Shown here piece by piece: positions 57,350 through 64,000 of a DNA stretch of 64,000 bases. The stretch spans positions 1-64,000 of the forward strand of contig VMTE01000003.1 in NCBI GenBank assembly GCA_013791775.1, in the 5' to 3' direction. Numbering within the stretch: position 1 is the stretch's first letter; each line of letters opens with the position of its first letter. A model generated the notes under the pieces. That model had not been told where the DNA came from. It was given only the letters and a program-made list of their open reading frames with translations, and did not search any database. Made by a program: the position numbers and the translations under genes. This stretch comes from Hyphomonas sp. GTDB lineage: Bacteria; Pseudomonadota; Alphaproteobacteria; Caulobacterales; Hyphomonadaceae.

Positions 57350-58228
57350 TCAGGCCGGCTCGCTCACGGGCGCGGGCTGGCGCGTGTGCCGTTCGGCGCT
57401 GGCAATCGTGTTCTCCAGCAGCATCGTCACGGTCATCGGCCCCACGCCCCCGGGAACGGGGGTGATGTACGACGCTTTCTTCGACACACCTTCGAAATCG
57501 ACATCGCCGACAATCCGGCCGTCGCTGAGCCGGTTGATCCCGACATCAATCACGACCGCGCCGGTTTTCACCATCTGCGGAACAATCAGTCCGGGTACGC
57601 CGGCAGCGACCACAAGGATGTCAGCCAGGATGGTGAACTGCGCCAGGTCCCGGGTTTTTGCATGGCAGATCGCCACCGTCGCATCTTTGGCCATGAGCAT
57701 CAGGGCCATCGGCTTTCCGACAATGTTCGAGGCGCCCACGACGACGACATTCTGCCCCTCAACGGGAATATGTTCACTTTCGAGCAGTTTGCACACGCCG
57801 TAGGGCGTGCACGGCGAGAAGACGGTCTTTCCGACAACCAGTCCGCCGACATTGTAGAGGTGAAATCCGTCCACGTCCTTTTCAGGCGAGATGGCTTCGA
57901 GCACGGCTGTCATGTCCACATGCTTCGGCAAGGGGAGCTGGACGAGGATTCCGTGGATCTCGGGATCGGAATTCAGGGACTCAATCAGCGCGACGAGCTC
58001 ACCGGTCGAGATGGACGTCTCGCGCGTCAGCCTGACCGACCGGATGCCCACCGCTTCACAGGCGCGTACCTTGTTGCGGACATAGACCGCCGAGGCAGCG
58101 TCTTCGCCCACCAGGATCACCGCCAGGCCGGGCCGGATGCCAGCGCGCCGCGTGAGCGCCGAAACGCGCTGCGCATATTCCTGGCGCAAGGAAGAGGCCA
58201 GAGCCGCGCCATCAATCACTTTGGCCAT
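57350..58228 (-). CDS. folD: methylene-THF dehydrogenase / methenyl-THF cyclohydrolase
   Basis: Bifunctional FolD (292 residues) converts 5,10-methylene-THF to 10-formyl-THF with NADP. Motifs: YVRNKVRACEAVGI near 49-62 with the catalytic lysine, VQLPLPKHVD near 96-105, PCTPYGVCKLLE near 138-149, VVVGASNIVGKPMALMLMAKDATV near 161-184, and PVPGGVGPMTVTMLLENT near 258-275. All are intact. It links MetF to PurU in this module. Upstream lie a perfect hairpin (58258-58281) and two VanR-type operators. It may be a pathway-specific copy. Confidence 0.96.
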   Translation of the reverse strand: MAKVIDGAALASSLRQEYAQRVSALTRRAGIRPGLAVILVGEDAASAVYVRNKVRACEAVGIRSVRLTRETSISTGELVALIESLNSDPEIHGILVQLPLPKHVDMTAVLEAISPEKDVDGFHLYNVGGLVVGKTVFSPCTPYGVCKLLESEHIPVEGQNVVVVGASNIVGKPMALMLMAKDATVAICHAKTRDLAQFTILADILVVAAGVPGLIVPQMVKTGAVVIDVGINRLSDGRIVGDVDFEGVSKKASYITPVPGGVGPMTVTMLLENTIASAERHTRQPAPVSEPA

Positions 58229-58257
58229 GGAACCCGTTCACCATGAATGCCGGGAAC

Positions 58258-58281
58258 CTCGGTTCAGCCTTGAACCGAGGC
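58258..58281 (-). promoter_or_regulatory. perfect hairpin in the folD leader
   Basis: CCTCGGTTCA pairs with TGAACCGAGG around a 4-nt loop, 30 bp upstream of the folD start and downstream of the operators, so it would lie in the mRNA leader. No T run follows on the minus strand. It may affect mRNA stability or translation; its function is unknown. Confidence 0.5.
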
Positions 58282-58300
58282 GGACCCATCGAAGGAGCTC

Positions 58301-58313
58301 ATTGGTATCCAAA
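58301..58313. promoter_or_regulatory. VanR-type operator, folD promoter copy a
   Basis: ATTGGTATCCAAA, which is the Caulobacter VanR operator ATTGGATCCAAT with one inserted base and one end change. It is 73 bp upstream of folD. Confidence 0.6.
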
Positions 58314-58353
58314 AATGCCGAAAAGTCAAGCGATTGACGAACAAAACGTCGAA

Positions 58354-58366
58354 ATGGGATCCCAAT
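58354..58366. promoter_or_regulatory. VanR-type operator, folD promoter copy b
   Basis: ATGGGATCCCAAT, with core TGGGATCCCA identical to the perfect copy before metF. It lies 53 bp (five helical turns) from copy a, so the two could be bound on the same face of the DNA. Confidence 0.62.
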
Positions 58367-58637
58367 AGTGAATTCCGATGGTCCGTTCGGTCAACTGGAA
58401 TTTGAGGATTGTGCCGGGGGCTACCTGACGCACTTCAGACCGCCCTCACGACATCGGCCCCGGCTTCCCTTGATCCGAAAAGACAGTGTGCGGAGGAAAA
58501 ATGCAGGGCAAGCGAGGCGGAAGGGTTGCCTGCGCAGCAACGCACACAAAACACGAAAGCCGGATCTTCCGACAAGAATCGAACACCGTACGGACTGTTA
58601 CGTATAACCGTGAGGCATCAAAGCAACTAAGGGTAAA

Positions 58638-58656
58638 AGCTATAGAACATAGCAAT
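58638..58656. promoter_or_regulatory. FerC-type operator upstream of the second ligAB genes
   Basis: AGCTAT-agaac-ATAGCAAT, which agrees with the ferB-promoter motif (42148-42167) in all arm positions. It lies 107 bp before the alpha-subunit start. Confidence 0.58.
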
Positions 58657-58762
58657 TCAAAACGAAGGATGGGGTGGTCTAGGAACTCGGCTCTTTATCG
58701 AGGCTGTTGTCCGGAAGTCCCATCAGCCGCGTTCGGAATTTGCAAGGCAGGGGAGTAACACG

Positions 58763-59116
58763 ATGACGAGTACCAAAAGGCAGATACCAGGCACACTGGT
58801 CTTCGACGGGGATGTTGCGCAACGGGGCTATGAGCTCAACGCAATGTGCTTCTCGTTCAACAAGGTCGAGAACAGGCAGGCATTTCTCGGGGATGAGGAA
58901 GCCTACTATGACAAGTTCAAGCTGACGGACGCTCAGAAGCAGGCCGTCCGCTCCCGGAACGTTTTGAAGATGCTCAATGCCGGGGGCAATATATACTACC
59001 TCGCAAAGCTCGCGGGAATTCTCGGCCTGTCGGTTCAGGATGTTGGCGCCCAGCAAACGGGCATGAGCGTCGAAGAGTTCAAGGCCCGTCTTCTGGCGTA
59101 CGGAAAGGAGAACTGA
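58763..59116 (+). CDS. LigA-type dioxygenase alpha subunit, second copy
   Basis: This 117-residue protein is homologous to LigA at 7499 (LNAGGNIYYLAKLAGILGLSVQDV and GMSVEEFKARL in the C-terminal half) but differs in the N-terminal part (PGTLVFDGDVAQRGYELNAMCFSF). It is the small subunit of an extradiol dioxygenase with the next gene, which starts after a 1-bp gap. GGGGAG precedes the ATG. The substrate is likely a relative of protocatechuate such as gallate or 3-O-methylgallate, or protocatechuate itself. Confidence 0.88.
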   Translation: MTSTKRQIPGTLVFDGDVAQRGYELNAMCFSFNKVENRQAFLGDEEAYYDKFKLTDAQKQAVRSRNVLKMLNAGGNIYYLAKLAGILGLSVQDVGAQQTGMSVEEFKARLLAYGKEN

Positions 59117-59117
59117 A

Positions 59118-59987
59118 ATGGCCGAGATTCTCGGAGGCATTTTTGCAAGCCATGTCCCGGCGATCGGCAATGCGATCGCCAGGGGACTGCAGGAGGATCC
59201 GTACTGGAAGCCCTTCTTTGACGGATTCAAGCCCATTCGGGAATGGCTGGAGCGGGTCCGCCCGGACACGGTCGTTGCGTTCTACAATGATCACGGCCTG
59301 AACTTTTTCCTGGACAAGATGCCGACCTTTGCAGTCGGGGCGGCGGCCACCTACCAGAATTCCGACGAAGGCTGGGGGCTGCCTGTGGCGCGTCCTGTCA
59401 GCGGTGACGCAGGCCTGTCATGGCATGTCATCGAAAGCCTGATCGCTGATGAGTTTGACGTGACGACGTGCCAGGAAATGCTGGTCGATCATGCCCTCTT
59501 TGTTCCGCTGCAGCTCTGTTGGCCGGATGCCGCCTCCTGGTCGTTCCGCCTGGTGCCGATTGCGATCAACACGGTTCAGCATCCGCTGCCCTCGCCGAAG
59601 CGATGTCTTGCGCTCGGGCAGGCGGTCGGCCGCGCGCTCGCGCGCTATGACAAGGACGCGCGGATCGTCGTCATGGGCACCGGCGGTCTCTCGCACCAGC
59701 TGGATGGTGAGCGCGCCGGGTTCATCAACAAGGACTATGACCGGTTCTGTCTCGAGAACCTGTGCCCGAAGCCGGAGCTTCTGGCGCAGCATTCGTCGCT
59801 CGAAATTGTCGAGTTGTCAGGCAGTCAGGGGATCGAAGTGCTGAACTGGATCGCGGCACGCGGCGCGCTCGGCAGCGCCGGGAACCTCGAAGAAGTCGCG
59901 CGAAACTATCACATCCCGATTTCGAACACGGCGGCGGCTTCGGTCCTCATCTCGGACAAGGCTCACGCGAAGCGGGAGCTGGCCTGA
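59118..59987 (+). CDS. LigB-type extradiol dioxygenase beta subunit, second copy
   Basis: Type II extradiol dioxygenase (289 residues) with iron ligands His12 (SHVP), His59 (YNDH) and Glu240 (GIEVL) and the catalytic His193 (GGLSHQL), aligned with LigB at 6649. The rest is divergent, so it is not a recent duplicate. AGGAG precedes the ATG. Placed beside the LigM module, it may open gallate or 3-O-methylgallate from syringyl lignin; the known gallate dioxygenases DesB and GalA are single fused chains, unlike this pair. Specificity cannot be read by eye. Confidence 0.9.
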   Translation: MAEILGGIFASHVPAIGNAIARGLQEDPYWKPFFDGFKPIREWLERVRPDTVVAFYNDHGLNFFLDKMPTFAVGAAATYQNSDEGWGLPVARPVSGDAGLSWHVIESLIADEFDVTTCQEMLVDHALFVPLQLCWPDAASWSFRLVPIAINTVQHPLPSPKRCLALGQAVGRALARYDKDARIVVMGTGGLSHQLDGERAGFINKDYDRFCLENLCPKPELLAQHSSLEIVELSGSQGIEVLNWIAARGALGSAGNLEEVARNYHIPISNTAAASVLISDKAHAKRELA

Positions 59988-60042
59988 ACCCGGCTCACCG
60001 GAATTCAGCGCATGCGAAGGCGCCGGGTGATGGGGCTCGTTC

Positions 60043-60870
60043 TCATCGCCTCGCGCCTTCCACCGCTGCCCACATGGCAATCGTGTCCCGGTGTTCCGCG
60101 ACATCGTGGACCCGGAGAATCCGGGCGCCGCGCTGCAGGGCGATCAGATGCACGGCAAGTGTGCCGGCGAGCCTCTCCGCCACTGGCCGGCCGGTGACGT
60201 GCCCGACAACACTCTTCCTGGAAACGCCCGCCAGGACAGGGCAGTCATAGCGTTCGAGCGTGTCGAGATTGGCGAGGATGGCAAGATTCTGCATCTGGGT
60301 TTTTGCAAAACCGATCCCGGGATCGAGCCAGATGTGCGCTTTCGGAATGCCGGCCTTCGCCGCCGCGCTGAAGGCCCGTCCGAAGAACGCGTGCATGTCG
60401 TCGACTGCATCGAGCGCCTCGTCCGTGGTGCCCCGATGATAGGTGATGACAACGGCCGCGCCTGTTTCCGCAACCGTGTCGGCCATGGCCGCATCACCTG
60501 TCATGCCGGTCACGTCATTGATGATCACGGCGCCTGCCTCGACCGCTGCTCTGGCTACGGACGACTTTACCGTGTCGATGGAAAGGGGGACGGCGTTCTC
60601 GGCCGTCAGGTGGCGGATCATCGGCAGGACGCGGAAAATCTCTTCCTCTGCGGGCACAAGGCTCGCCCCCGGCCGTGTGGATTCGCCGCCGACATCAATG
60701 ATGTCTGCGCCGTCCGCCAGCATCCGGACGGCTTGCGCGCGTGCAGCCTCGAATGAGTTGTGGCGCCCCCCATCGGAGAAGCTGTCGGGCGTCAGGTTCA
60801 GGATACCCATGATCGCAGGGGCCGCGCGCACTCGCGCAAGAACCCGGTCGCGTTTTTCCGCGTCAATCAT
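60043..60870 (-). CDS. folP: dihydropteroate synthase
   Basis: FolP (275 residues) joins 4-aminobenzoate to 6-hydroxymethyl-dihydropterin diphosphate. Signatures: MGILNLTPDSFSDGG near 21-35, DIIDVGGESTRPGA near 55-68, INDVTGM near 117, WLDPGIGFAKT near 180-190, and the C-terminal RVHDV. The start overlaps the pabC stop by 8 bp. It is the last gene of pabB-pabA-pabC-folP. Confidence 0.95.
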   Translation of the reverse strand: MIDAEKRDRVLARVRAAPAIMGILNLTPDSFSDGGRHNSFEAARAQAVRMLADGADIIDVGGESTRPGASLVPAEEEIFRVLPMIRHLTAENAVPLSIDTVKSSVARAAVEAGAVIINDVTGMTGDAAMADTVAETGAAVVITYHRGTTDEALDAVDDMHAFFGRAFSAAAKAGIPKAHIWLDPGIGFAKTQMQNLAILANLDTLERYDCPVLAGVSRKSVVGHVTGRPVAERLAGTLAVHLIALQRGARILRVHDVAEHRDTIAMWAAVEGARR

Positions 60871-61690
60871 CGCTCCGTCCTTCCAGCAGCGCCTTGCCCA
60901 GACCGATCAGGTCCGGCGGCAGCATCACGTCATAATCCCGGCCTCCGAAGGTGCTCACCGGCTGAAAAATTCGCAGACTGTTGGTCAGGAATATTCCGTC
61001 GGCCTGCAGCAGTCTTTCAGGTGAGAGGCTCTCCTCCATCACTTCGAAGCCAATAGCGGCGCCCTGTCCGATCAGCCAGGCGCGCACAATGCCGCCCAGC
61101 GCCCCGTCGCTCGGCGGTGAGGTCACAAGCCGGTGCCCAAATCTTGCGAAGACGTTCGCGGCGGTGGCGCAGGCGACGTCTCCGCCGGGCGACAGCAGGA
61201 AGGCATCATCAAATCCCGCCGCGACCGCGCCGCGTAGTGCCATGACATTGTCCGTGTACGCAAGCGTCTTGTGCCGCGCGGTGGGCGATGTCGGGTTGCG
61301 CCGGATCGTGCTGGTTGTCATCCGGACGGGCGAAGCTGGGTAGGCCAGCTCCATCGGCGTGAAGCGGGAGATCAGGGTCGGCGCACCGCTTGTGTCCCCG
61401 GCAAGGCCCCGTGCGCCGGGCCCCCTCGTGACCGTGAGGCGTAGCGCCCCGTCCGCGTTGGCCGGGACGGCCTTGCTCGCCAGTTCATCCAACGTCGCCG
61501 CGCTCACCGCAATACCCAGCGCTGCCGCGTCTCGCACGAGGCGCTGGAGATGCGCGCCCCGCAGGATGATCCGCCCACTGGCGATGCGGGACGTATCGAA
61601 CACGCCATCCGCAAGCAGCAATCCCCGATCCGTCAGATCAAACGGCTGCACATTCTCCGGCGAGACCGCCGACTGGGTCAGGTGCTGCAT
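60863..61690 (-). CDS. pabC: aminodeoxychorismate lyase-like PLP enzyme
   Basis: Fold-type IV PLP enzyme (275 residues) like PabC, which splits aminodeoxychorismate to 4-aminobenzoate and pyruvate. RGLLLADGVFDTSRI near 22-36 and the presumed PLP lysine in ARHKTLAYTDNVMAL near 137-151 are visible; ATAANVFARFG near 174-184 is typical. GGAGG 5 bp before the ATG at 61690 sets the start inside the pabA end (13-bp overlap). The place behind pabA and pabB supports PabC over a branched-chain or D-amino-acid aminotransferase. Confidence 0.88.
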   Translation of the reverse strand: MQHLTQSAVSPENVQPFDLTDRGLLLADGVFDTSRIASGRIILRGAHLQRLVRDAAALGIAVSAATLDELASKAVPANADGALRLTVTRGPGARGLAGDTSGAPTLISRFTPMELAYPASPVRMTTSTIRRNPTSPTARHKTLAYTDNVMALRGAVAAGFDDAFLLSPGGDVACATAANVFARFGHRLVTSPPSDGALGGIVRAWLIGQGAAIGFEVMEESLSPERLLQADGIFLTNSLRIFQPVSTFGGRDYDVMLPPDLIGLGKALLEGRSDD

Positions 61691-62271
61691 GTCTGCCTCC
61701 AATCACGGGCGATGCTGAGGAAATTCCTCAGGATGGCCGGCCCATGTTCCGTGAGGATCGATTCAGGGTGAAACTGGATGCCGTACACCGGCCTCTCCCG
61801 GTGCGAAAGTGCCATGACCTCTCCCGCCGGAGAGACGGCATCGACCCGCAATTCTCCGAGGCCGGGCGGCGCTTCGGCAATCAGCGAGTGATACAGTCCG
61901 GCCTCGAATTCAGCCGGTATCCCGTCGAACAGACGCCCGCCGCTGTGCACGATGCGCGCCGCCTGTCCGTGCGTCGGCGCCTTTGCGCGTGTGATCTGCC
62001 ATCCATGCGCGGCCGCAATCGCCTGATGACCGAGGCAGACGCCCAGGATGGGAAGACGGCTCCCCAGCGCCCGGATTGCCTCCAGAGATACGCCAGCGTC
62101 CACCGGTGTGCAGGGTCCGGGAGAGATCACCAGCGCTTCAGGCGCGATGCGTTCGATGTCGGACACATCAACCCGGTCGCTGTCGAGCACCTCGATATCG
62201 CATCCGAGCACAGTGAAATAGCGCGCCAGGTTGAAGACAAAGCTGTCCTTATTGTTCAGCATAAGGATCAT
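61678..62271 (-). CDS. pabA: aminodeoxychorismate synthase glutaminase
   Basis: Class I glutamine amidotransferase (197 residues) with Cys79 (GVCLGHQA) and the His-Glu pair in FHPES near 171-175. NNKDSFVFNLARY near 6-18 is the N-terminal signature. It supplies ammonia to PabB, whose stop it overlaps by 4 bp. By sequence alone it could also serve anthranilate synthase, but no trp genes are present. Confidence 0.92.
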   Translation of the reverse strand: MILMLNNKDSFVFNLARYFTVLGCDIEVLDSDRVDVSDIERIAPEALVISPGPCTPVDAGVSLEAIRALGSRLPILGVCLGHQAIAAAHGWQITRAKAPTHGQAARIVHSGGRLFDGIPAEFEAGLYHSLIAEAPPGLGELRVDAVSPAGEVMALSHRERPVYGIQFHPESILTEHGPAILRNFLSIARDWRQTCST

Positions 62272-63626
62272 GTGGACTTCACCGGAAATCTCAGGGGCGC
62301 CATGATCCGTTCCGCCTTGAGGCAGATCTCGTCATGCTCTGCCCGTGGATCGGACAGCAGTGTGATACCGGCCCCGGCCCATAGCCGCGTCTCTTCGGGC
62401 AAGATGTCCAGTGTACGGATCAGGATGGAGAAATCCATCGCCCCATCGAACCCGATCCACCCAAGCGATCCGCAGAAAATTCCGCGTGCCGCCGGTTCGA
62501 GTTCGTCGATCACTTCCATGGCGCGCAGCTTCGGCGCGCCCGTGATCGACCCGCCCGGAAAGACGGCGTCAATCAGGTCCACCGCGTCTCGTCCCGTTTC
62601 CAGCTGGCCTTCGATCGTCGAGACAAGGTGATGAAGGTTGGCGAAGGTCTCCGTCCGGCAGAGCGACGACACGCTGACCGAAGCCGCTTCGCAGACCCGC
62701 GAGAGATCATTGCGCAAGAGATCGACGATCATCACGTTCTCGGCGCGGTCCTTGGCCGAGGCGGCCAGTTCGGCGCGCAGCGCCCTGTCCTCATCCTCAG
62801 TCGATCCCCGCCGGATCGTGCCCTTGATCGGCTCTGCACGGACATACCCCTCGCCAGTCGCCGCAATCAGGCGCTCGGGTGAAAAACTGGCGATCAGGCG
62901 ACCGCCGAAAACACCAAAAGCGGAAAACGGCGCGCGCAGCTGCTGCCGCAGTGACAGGTAATGCGCAAACGCGTCGGTGCGCGGCAGCGCCCGGGCCGTC
63001 CAGAGGCCCGCAATATTCGCCTGATAGATATCACCGGTCCGGATGAAATCCTGCGCTTTGCGCACGGAAGCAATGTAGTCTGAGGAACTGGTCCGGGCGC
63101 TCCAGTGGAGCAGCTCCGGCGCCGAAGGAGCAGGCTTTCCGGCCGCAAGCATTTCCTTCAGCCGGCGGATTTTCTCGGCAGCAACCGCAAGATCGGCCGC
63201 GCGACCTGCCTCGCTGATGCCTGCCGAATAGATGGTCGCTTCGCCCGCCGTGTGATCGAAAGCGATGACCGTATCATAGAGGCCGAACTCCAGCGCCGCA
63301 GCCGTGCCGGGCGCATGGCGCGACGCGAAACGCGGCATCAGCGCCGGCGCAATGTCATAGGCGATGTAACCCACCGCGCCCCCCTGGAAGGGGGCCCCTC
63401 CCTGTGTTCGCTCGGCCCGGAACCCGCGGAGCCAGGCGCGAAGGCGCTCCGCCGCCCCGGGCGTGTTGCCAAGGCAGATGCGGCTGACCGGCCAGAGGCA
63501 GATATATGAGAATTTCGCGCCGGGATGGCCTTCTGCGGCGCTGTCCAGCCAAAGGAACCCGGACTCGCCGCTCAGCGCCGTAGCGGCGGCGACAGGATCA
63601 AACACGGACAAACGTTCAGCCAACAT
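62268..63626 (-). CDS. pabB: aminodeoxychorismate synthase component I
   Basis: Chorismate-using enzyme (452 residues). The motif PIKGT at 266-270 carries the lysine (Lys268) that marks PabB; anthranilate synthase has PIAGT. DLLRNDLSRVC near 300-310, HHLVSTIEG near 332-340 and FPGGSITGAPKLRAMEVIDELE near 355-376 are the chorismate-family signatures. It is the first gene of the folate-supply operon. No VanR-type site was seen in the 89 bp before it. Confidence 0.95.
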   Translation of the reverse strand: MLAERLSVFDPVAAATALSGESGFLWLDSAAEGHPGAKFSYICLWPVSRICLGNTPGAAERLRAWLRGFRAERTQGGAPFQGGAVGYIAYDIAPALMPRFASRHAPGTAAALEFGLYDTVIAFDHTAGEATIYSAGISEAGRAADLAVAAEKIRRLKEMLAAGKPAPSAPELLHWSARTSSSDYIASVRKAQDFIRTGDIYQANIAGLWTARALPRTDAFAHYLSLRQQLRAPFSAFGVFGGRLIASFSPERLIAATGEGYVRAEPIKGTIRRGSTEDEDRALRAELAASAKDRAENVMIVDLLRNDLSRVCEAASVSVSSLCRTETFANLHHLVSTIEGQLETGRDAVDLIDAVFPGGSITGAPKLRAMEVIDELEPAARGIFCGSLGWIGFDGAMDFSILIRTLDILPEETRLWAGAGITLLSDPRAEHDEICLKAERIMAPLRFPVKST

Positions 63627-63715
63627 GGACGGCTATCTAGCCCGGCGGTCTGCCATCGCAAAGGTGGCCAATGTGCTTCAGGCCGGAAATCCCGGCTATT
63701 TCAGCACTCGGGTTT

Positions 63716-64000
63716 CTAGCCGAAGGCGCCGTAAGCGTGCGACAAAGCAAGGCTGATCGCATGCAGGCAGCGGTCGATCTCGTCCAGTGGCTCGATGATG
63801 TCCCGGTGGATCCGGTCATAGCCATAGCCGGACGTCTGGCCGGACCCCGGCTCGCTCAGCTGGGTCAGGGGCGCATCATCCGCTTCGGCGCGCGGAAAGA
63901 TGCGGCCCAGCAGTTCCACCGCTTCGGACAGGCGCAGCTGCGTCACCATGCCGATGATGTCGCGCTGGCTGGCGTCATGGCGTTCGGAAATCCGGGGAAT
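63716..64000 (-). CDS. unidentified protein, C-terminal part
   Basis: The reading frame is open from the window edge (64000) to the TAG at 63716, so this is the C-terminal 94 residues of a longer protein; an internal ATG at 63949 need not be the start. Visible: SERHDASQRDIIGMVTQLRLSEAVELLGRIFP, partly helical and acidic, and a tyrosine-rich GYGYDRIHRDIIEP. I do not recognise the family. Confidence 0.6.
   Translation of the reverse strand: MPRISERHDASQRDIIGMVTQLRLSEAVELLGRIFPRAEADDAPLTQLSEPGSGQTSGYGYDRIHRDIIEPLDEIDRCLHAISLALSHAYGAFG

Larger units (their letters stand above)
58229..58762. other. divergent promoter region of folD and the second ligAB genes
   Basis: A 534-bp region with no supported gene. 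On the folD side: the hairpin at 58258-58281 and operators at 58301 and 58354. On the lig side: a FerC-type motif at 58638-58656, 107 bp before the alpha-subunit gene. The middle part (58370-58600) shows short frames on both strands without ribosome binding sites or family features. Confidence 0.6.

Noticed and set aside
61678-63626. Anthranilate synthase (TrpE/TrpG) reading of the amidotransferase and chorismate enzyme.
   Set aside because: PIKGT with Lys marks PabB, and pabC and folP follow in the same operon; no trp genes are near.

Overview
This 64 kb window is GC-rich alphaproteobacterial DNA. It opens with the end of an rRNA operon in the order 16S, tRNA-Ile(GAT), tRNA-Ala(TGC), 23S, 5S, tRNA-fMet. 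The anticodon-stem A29-U41 pair of the initiator tRNA and the rRNA text fit Alphaproteobacteria. The catabolic genes resemble those of sphingomonads (Sphingobium SYK-6, Novosphingobium) and of Caulobacterales/Hyphomonadaceae, but I cannot fix the family. Everything after about 4.5 kb is a dense island for breakdown of lignin-derived aromatics. I see no transposase, integrase, CRISPR array or phage gene.

Layout. (1) 4.5-13.7 kb: a complete protocatechuate 4,5-cleavage pathway: pobA, ligC, ligB, ligA, ligJ and a DUF1932 oxidoreductase on the minus strand; ligR with two tandem DNA-binding domains; divergent ligK-ligU-ligI on plus. (2) 13.7-19.1 kb: an alcohol dehydrogenase, aldehyde dehydrogenase, SCP2-type thiolase and DUF35 operon with an AraC regulator, probably for side-chain shortening. 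(3) 19.5-25.2 kb: vanillin-dehydrogenase-like, feruloyl-CoA-synthetase-like and TonB-receptor genes. (4) 25.3-39.2 kb: oxidation and stilbene cleavage: another ALDH, a quinohemoprotein alcohol dehydrogenase, a lignostilbene dioxygenase, a MarR regulator, an NmrA-like reductase, an LdpA-like NTF2-fold protein, a 4-alkylphenol-type flavocytochrome, a further ALDH, DUF3237, an alpha/beta hydrolase and a second NTF2 protein. (5) 39.2-44.8 kb: AraC regulator, serine hydrolase, FerC-like MarR regulator divergent from ferB (hydroxycinnamoyl-CoA hydratase-lyase), and an aromatic acid MFS transporter. (6) 44.8-58.2 kb: a one-carbon module: ligM (THF-dependent O-demethylase), metF, folD, purU, NAD-linked formate dehydrogenase fdsGBAD and fdhD, folB, folC and a GntR regulator. 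(7) 58.7-63.6 kb: a second ligAB-type dioxygenase and a folate-supply operon pabB-pabA-pabC-folP. A partial unidentified gene closes the window.

How it works together (partly inference). Alcohols, aldehydes and stilbenes from lignin are oxidised or cleaved to vanillin. FerA and FerB turn ferulate into vanillin. The vanillin dehydrogenase makes vanillate. LigM moves the methyl group to tetrahydrofolate, giving protocatechuate for LigAB, LigC, LigI, LigU, LigJ and LigK. The methyl group is oxidised through MetF, FolD and PurU to formate and then to CO2 by formate dehydrogenase. The same locus carries six folate-synthesis genes, as if to supply the methyl acceptor.

The most striking signal not explained by single genes is three sets of repeated operator-like palindromes that tie separate promoters together: AGCTAT-N5-ATAGCAAT (FerC-like), TAACGATCGTTA (near the lsd MarR gene) and TTGGGATCCCAA (VanR-like GntR, one-carbon module). 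A fourth, weaker motif is shared by the two lig promoters.
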